A DNA stretch of 64,000 nucleotides from contig CM073325.1 in the NCBI GenBank assembly GCA_037043015.1, forward strand, positions 6,737,001-6,801,000, read 5' to 3'. Below the pieces are notes generated by a model that was not told where the DNA came from, made no database searches, and was given only the letters and a program-made list of their open reading frames with translations. The position numbers and the translations under genes are program-made. The stretch comes from Bryum argenteum. Taxonomy: Eukaryota; Streptophyta; Bryopsida; Bryales; Bryaceae. Each line of letters begins with the position of its first letter. The first letter of the stretch is position 1. Of this stretch, positions 59,160 through 64,000 are shown one piece after another.

Positions 59160-59732
59160 TTAACCTCTAAAGGCCCAAGAAGTTTGGAGGGAAACTTAGA
59201 TGTATTGCAAAAGATACATTTTGTCACTCTTATGAAGTTTTGCTCAAATGACAATAGATCAATAGATCGTAATGCTAAGATTAGATCAATACGATTAAAT
59301 TTCTTAAGATAGAAACTATCACTTCAATGAATTAAAGAAACTAAATCCTTGGAATTCAATAGAAAAATGTAATTTCTATTATCCGATTAAATGAAAATCA
59401 ATATGATTGGCTAAATCTACATATTAGATGATAACATAAAGAAAGGCCACCAATAACCTAAGAATATCACTTTGTTTCCCAAAACAGTAAGTTATTTAGC
59501 ACTAAGGCTTTCCCAATTATTATACACTTAGGCTTGTTTGTGTTTGAAGGCTTATTGTGAATTATTGTGAATAATCTATAACTTCGAACAAGGTTCTCTA
59601 TATTGAATGTGGTACTCAACTCACCAAAGTTTTAGAATAAATAAAAAAGTTTCAAAATTCTTTTTTAAGATTGTTACAGCTCCTCAAAATTTGGAATTGA
59701 CCAAAAATGGTTGATTGGCCTCTTAGGGTTGA
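59160..59732 (+). mobile_element. TTAA element family 3, third copy (573 bp)
   Basis: The left end is TTAACCTCTAAAGGCCC and the right end GGCCTCTTAGGGTTGAA, where the right TTAA has mutated to TTGA. It is homologous to 12984-13545 along its length. Confidence 0.65.
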
Positions 59733-59785
59733 AAGTATATCAGTTCAATAGATACAACTCAAACTTTGGAAGTACATGAATTTGG

Positions 59786-59905
59786 AATCAATTGTCCATG
59801 TGACCTTTATCAAAAGATGAATGAAATTCAATCAATTGTCCATGAGACCTTTATCAAAAGATGAATGAAATTCAATCAATTGTCCATGTGACCTTTATCG
59901 GAAAA
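59786..59905 (+). repeat. 44-bp minisatellite, nearly three units
   Basis: Units of TCAATTGTCCATGTGACCTT plus TATCAAAAGATGAATGAAAT follow each other with one or two differences. A single related unit is at 47752-47790, so expansion happened after the segmental duplication. Confidence 0.8.
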
Positions 59906-60626
59906 AAATGAAATACGCAAAGCTAATAAGATATAACAAGATATAACTTAGCGTCAAAAGCTAGTAAGATATAACTTAGCGTCGATTTCGTTGTTCAACA
60001 ATATACAACTTTTCATGTTTGTGAGGTGAATAGATTGGTGTAATTTGATAGTATTGATTGAAATAAGAGACTAGTTGCTTTTTGTAACCCGTCAATCATT
60101 TAGAATGTGAAATTCTTAGCTACCAGTATACATCATAAAAATTGCTCTCCAAAGTAGAACTATTCTGAATTCTCCTTCCTAGAGTATTTGACTTATCCAT
60201 TCTTCAAGTATGTTTTCCAAGTACTAGATTGCTTCAACGTCCCACAACCTTCTGTAAACTGACGAGCAAATCATCAATAGTCCTATGAATCTACACCGAC
60301 ATTCAATACACTGCTTAAAGTAAACTGATTGCAAGGAACTCTTGAATATTTTGTAACCAGTTCAAACAAGAACTTATTCATACTAATATTATCATACTCC
60401 TGGTCGTACTCGTGGTCAATCTCGGCTGCTGGAAAGACTTGAAAGGTAAACGATGGGGGATACCCTGGTGTCATGAATTCACGAATTCTGAATGTACTCA
60501 TCAATGAATAGGGAGTACCGGCATTTACTTAGAAGTTGGCCAGTTGATTTTGAGAATTTCCAAATGGAGTTTTAAGGTTCACTCTTTTTGCCGGATTGAA
60601 AAATACTGATTATCAAAGGGTTGTCA

Positions 60627-60990
60627 GATAGATAGATAGAAACTCTGGTCCCTTTCCAAGGGGCCAGCGTGAATGAAGTGTCCGTTCGTAATGCTAATAT
60701 CCCGATGGCCACCGGACAAGGGGAAATTGAAACAATACTACTTCCCCCTCTCGAGGGTGGACACTATAACTACGCTAGTTTCTAGCCTAATTACTAATGC
60801 TTTGAAGATACTTGACATAGTATCCCCCAAAAGGGCTTTGAGGTACCCATACAACAAGGTTCAAGGACCCCCCACAATAGTTGGGTGGACTATAGTGGTG
60901 AGCACCATGCCGGAATGGGGAATAGAACCCACGACCTCCTCATTGGGAGCCTAAGCCCTAACCACCAAGCCAAGGCTTGTGGTGCCTTAT
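60627..60990 (-). mobile_element. tRNA-derived SINE, copy 2, with 10-bp target-site duplication
   Basis: Read on the minus strand it has an A-box-like TTGGTGGTTAGGG, a B box GGGTTCTATTCC, the same body as the SINE at 20484-20826 and a TCTATCTATCTATC end. It is flanked by perfect direct repeats AGGGTTGTCA (60617-60626 and 60991-61000). The open frame crossing it (60673-60954) is not a gene. The intact duplication points to recent retroposition. Confidence 0.88.
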
Positions 60991-61668
60991 AGGGTTGTCA
61001 CATGGGTGCCACCCATGCCTGTTTATGTGAAGTAAAGGATTTTAACCAAATGAAGAAAACTTTTCGGACTGTGGTACTCATCACAATGATTTGGGAATTT
61101 TCAGATTACCATGGCTTCTTAATAGAAATCTGCAACACCTTCACAATATTACAAAAGCACACTCGTTTATAGAAATTTGCAACATCTTCATGGAATTACA
61201 AAAGCGCGAAACATTTTTTGCGTGGGTTGCCTATGCAAACAATTCTTGATTATCTCCTTTGCATGGGTTGACTATGCAAACAATTCTTAATTATCTCCAT
61301 GTTTGAATTGATGTTTAAACTACGTAACAATAATGATATATTATTATGTTTAAGGTAACTTGCCACCCAACCATAGAAGGAGATATTGAATGAATTGTCT
61401 CAATGAATTGTACTTACTTCACCCTCCAAGCTACGTTCTATATCACATCATATGGTGCTTCAGCTACCATAAGCTCAAGGGTCTTTGGAAACTCAAATCC
61501 AACACTCCCTCCAAATACCAGCGATCTAATTCTTCATAGCCGGATTCATCAGAGCTGTCATCGCCGCTGGACTGTTCGCGTGTAAGCGGCTCAAGGACCT
61601 GAGACCGGGGCTCCGTGATGGTAGAGAGCATGGGACGTCGCAACGGAGGCGCGCAGCCAGAAGACACA

Positions 61669-62289
61669 TCATTTTGGTAGGCGGCCACGATCTGTTTCCG
61701 GGTCGAGTATGGTGGAACCTTCCAGCGGACTGATCTGCGAGTCGATAGAATGAAGTGACTCCTTTCGGTCGGAATGCGAAGGCTCCAGCTGCTGACTACT
61801 TGTTGATTCCACATTTTTATCGACGGTTTGTGAATCCTTGTCTTTCTTGATGGCCGCCAATGCGCGTATCTTGACCTCAAAAATGAACGCATTGTCTTTG
61901 ACATCTCTCGAGACTAAAGAGAAAGGCCGGTTGAGGGGACCCTGCTCTGCAAACAACGTCGGAGAGTCTTTGAAATGGAACCCACCCTTGCCTTGGCCAG
62001 CATAGAACCTGGCACAATCGCACGCTCGCCGTGCCTCATCTACAGAAGCGTAATTTCCCATCCACATTTTCCATTTGAAACGTGGAGGCCTGTACTCCGC
62101 CACGAACTTTTTGATATTCGGCCTGTACTCCGCCACGAACTTTTTTTTATCCGGCCTGAATCGTATTCCACCTTCCTTACAATCCACATCCTCGTTCTCC
62201 CTGCATTCAAAAATGCCACTTGCAGTTTTGACAGTTAATTCAAGAACGACCAGAGCTTGCAAAACGTCCGGATCATAGTATAATGTCAT
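61669..62289 (-). CDS. AP2/ERF-like domain protein
   Basis: 206 residues from ATG 62287-62289. Residues about 40-105 resemble an AP2/ERF DNA-binding domain: GIRFRPDKKKFVAEYR corresponds to the strand 1-2 block (GVRxRP..KFVAEIR), KMWMGNYASVDEARRACDCA to the WLGTF.T.EEAARAYDxAA block, and GGFHFKDSP to the NFP end. The strand region contains an in-frame duplication (KKFVAEYRP twice) that lengthens the sheet. AP2 proteins are nuclear transcription factors, but the non-canonical core means DNA binding is not assured. The gene starts 76 bp after the stop of the hydrolase gene on the same strand, so it could be a downstream exon of that gene. Its C-terminal DSQI..LEGST region is shared with the tail of the kinase-hydrolase gene at 39 kb. 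An acidic frame (DESGYEELDRWYLEG) continues in another frame to 61464. Confidence 0.68.
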   Translation of the reverse strand: MTLYYDPDVLQALVVLELTVKTASGIFECRENEDVDCKEGGIRFRPDKKKFVAEYRPNIKKFVAEYRPPRFKWKMWMGNYASVDEARRACDCARFYAGQGKGGFHFKDSPTLFAEQGPLNRPFSLVSRDVKDNAFIFEVKIRALAAIKKDKDSQTVDKNVESTSSQQLEPSHSDRKESLHSIDSQISPLEGSTILDPETDRGRLPK

Positions 62290-62364
62290 AGTTTCTAAAA
62301 TCTATGTGTACGAGAACACGTAAGATATTTAGAACGTTACACCTTATGATAGAGTGCATGTGCC

Positions 62365-64000
62365 TCAGAGCTCTCGTGTCGTCTGAGCACCAACAAGTAT
62401 ATGAGCACCAACAAGTACATGATAGGTATGACTCAAGAAGTTAGAGGAAATGTACTTGCTACGATCGCATGGTATATTAGAGTCGATCATCGGAAGGGTA
62501 GCATGCTCAGGAGTCGCAGAGACAATGGCAGATCCGGAAGATCCTTCCTCCCGAAAGCTGAGGCTTTTGGCAGCTTCAAATAGGCCAACATTCTGAGCAG
62601 GTAGATTTTTGGTATTTGAATAAATTTTAAACGGCTCATTCAGGCGTTGGCGGACATGCTCCAATAAAACCCTGTAACCAGTATGATCCTTTGAATTTGG
62701 TCGGCAAACTTCGAAATGGTTGTCTTTATCAATCTTGTGCCACTCCCAGCTGTGTGCTGCTCCTTCACATGATTTTTCAGTGACCAAGACAGACTCCTGC
62801 ACAAGGAAATCGAGAACGTTGGAGTTTCTATACTCTCGAGTGAAAATATTACAACGTGACCCAAAATATAGTGTACATGTAGCTCTACGGTCTCTCTTTG
62901 CTGGGACAGACCCGTATAGTCGTTCGACCTCGACATTAGACAGAAGTTTCCCATCAAAACTGTAGACATTCAATAAGTTTGTGAGCACATGTAGACTTCA
63001 GGAGCTACCACTGTTAGTCGCTATGCACAACACCAATACACAATCACATTAGATACTGATAGTGGACGAAGTCGTGTAGATGGTCTTGATGAGATTTGGT
63101 GGGGTACCTTGCTCATGGGTTTTCCTTCAAGAAATGCAAGAATTTGCACCTTCTCTGGAAGCGCACTTTCAAAATCTGCGCTCAGCTTGTTCATGTCTGC
63201 AACAAAATGCGTGTCTCCCTCAAGCGAGTGCAGAAAGGAACTTTTTTTTAACGGAGTAAGCTTCCTGCATTTGGAGACGTAGGTCTCAAATTCCTGATCG
63301 GTAGAAGCATGAGGCACACTGTAAAATACAATCTTTGCCAATCCCTCCAAGAACTTCTCGCACTTCCAAGCCTCTAAGTGCTTTCCGATGTTGTTTTGAA
63401 TAAAGTGACGAGCCTTGGTAACCAAATATTTGATCAGCACACCTCCAAAACTATGGCCGATCAAGAATATCGCCTCCCCACTTTCACCAAGCTTCCACTC
63501 AGGGCTGCATATAAGTCACGACCGTATACAAATGATTAAATGATGAATCGAGTGTAAGCCTCAGGTGGATATGCACATACCTGCATTGCTATTCCAGTTT
63601 ACAAGTATGTATTTTCAGGCTATCTCAAAATCATGACAATTGCTCATCTGTGCATATAAAAATTGCTCGGATATAATTGCAAAGTTACACCAAGCGCTCT
63701 CGGTCCCCAACACCAGAATTCCAATTCAAATCATGACGATTTCTCTCCCCTACGAGCACCTGCTGGGAGTTAGCTTGTAAAGAAACAGTGATAGAGACCA
63801 CAACTGGATAGGAGGCTACCTGTGAACCAAAAACTTGACGAGATTCTCCCCTATTTCATGTCGATTGCAGATGTTGCTCAAACTTAAGTTCTCATCAAGC
63901 GACACAGAAAGGACGCGTATATTCTCTGCACCCAAGTCCTCCGGCAACCACTTTTGCGGCCAAATGAGCTTGTTGTCACGTGTCATCCATGTCCTCCTCC
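62365..64000 (-). CDS. Second SERAC1-like alpha/beta-hydrolase gene, 5' end beyond the window
   Basis: Visible exons are 63820-64000 (running off the edge), 63108-63504 and 62365-62928. Each matches the exon borders of the hydrolase part of the gene at 39072-41645. The first encodes WMTRDNKLIWPQKWLPEDLG, the second has the nucleophile elbow GHSFGG and VFYSVPHAS, and the third has VERLYGSVPAKRD, VLVTEKSCEG, HFEVCRPNSKDHTGY and a divergent C-terminal tail to TGA 62365. Unlike the 39-kb copy, the last exon is in frame throughout, so this copy is probably functional. SERAC1-like proteins are serine hydrolases or esterases, in plants of unknown substrate. Whether a kinase domain precedes it, as in the paralogue, cannot be seen. 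Confidence 0.78.

Larger units (their letters stand above)
59755..61300 (-). pseudogene. Duplicated 3' flank and tail remnant of the 48.4-kb kinase
   Basis: Blocks run in the same order as 47745-48500, for example CTTCAAGTATGTTT, CCCACAACCTTC, CTCGGCTGCTGGAAAGACTTG and TGCAACACCTTCACA. They end with CAAACAATTCTTGATTATCTCC, the equivalent of the kinase ELIKNCW codons. That last piece is itself duplicated (61233-61254 and 61277-61298). The kinase domain beyond it is missing. The copy has acquired an insertion between 60504 and 61073. Confidence 0.7.

Noticed and set aside
60673-60954. 93-residue plus-strand open frame
   Set aside because: It lies entirely within the SINE at 60627-60990 and has no protein similarity I recognise.

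Overview
The window is nuclear DNA of a land plant. It has multi-exon genes with GT-AG introns, two proteins with plastid-type N-termini (ribosomal protein L11 and an RseP-like S2P protease), a Stowaway MITE, tRNA-derived SINEs and a plant-type tRNA-iMet primer-binding site. The TKL-like kinases, SERAC1-type hydrolases and AP2-like domain fit a non-vascular plant or lycophyte better than a flowering plant, but I cannot fix the species. Exon structures below were derived by reading splice sites and checking that reading phase is kept. They are not supported by transcripts.

Layout. 1-6.7 kb is AT-rich repeat ground with TTAA-flanked MITE-like elements. 7.07-8.02 kb (+) and 10.12-10.72 kb (-) hold two paralogous small SAM-like genes facing each other. 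11-18.6 kb is repeats (TTAA elements, an LTR-element primer-binding site, minisatellites). 18.7-20.2 kb (-) is plastid ribosomal protein L11. 20.5-21.2 kb holds two SINE copies. 22.5-24.0 kb (+) is a chloroplast M50 site-2 protease. 26.7-26.9 kb (-) is a small Cys-rich membrane protein. 27.7-31.6 kb (-) is a tandem pair of SET/post-SET genes. 33.9-34.4 kb is a TTAA element nested inside another. 34.9-38.3 kb (+) is an eight-exon MBL-fold protein.

39-64 kb is a cluster of receptor- or immune-like genes. It contains a pseudokinase fused to a SERAC1-like alpha/beta-hydrolase (39.1-41.6 kb, -), a TKL-like kinase (44.5-46.0 kb, +), a kinase lacking the VAIK lysine (48.4-49.5 kb, -), a pseudokinase with a helical N-terminal region (50.5-52.0 kb, -), an AP2/ERF-like gene (61.7-62.3 kb, -) and a second hydrolase gene that runs off the right edge (62.4-64.0 kb, -). 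The two hydrolase loci and the AP2-like gene share sequence in a way that implies duplication, deletion and domain shuffling. A duplicated, decayed kinase 3' flank at 59.7-61.3 kb carries nested insertions, including a young SINE with a perfect 10-bp target duplication. This hydrolase/kinase/AP2 module is the most unusual system in the window.
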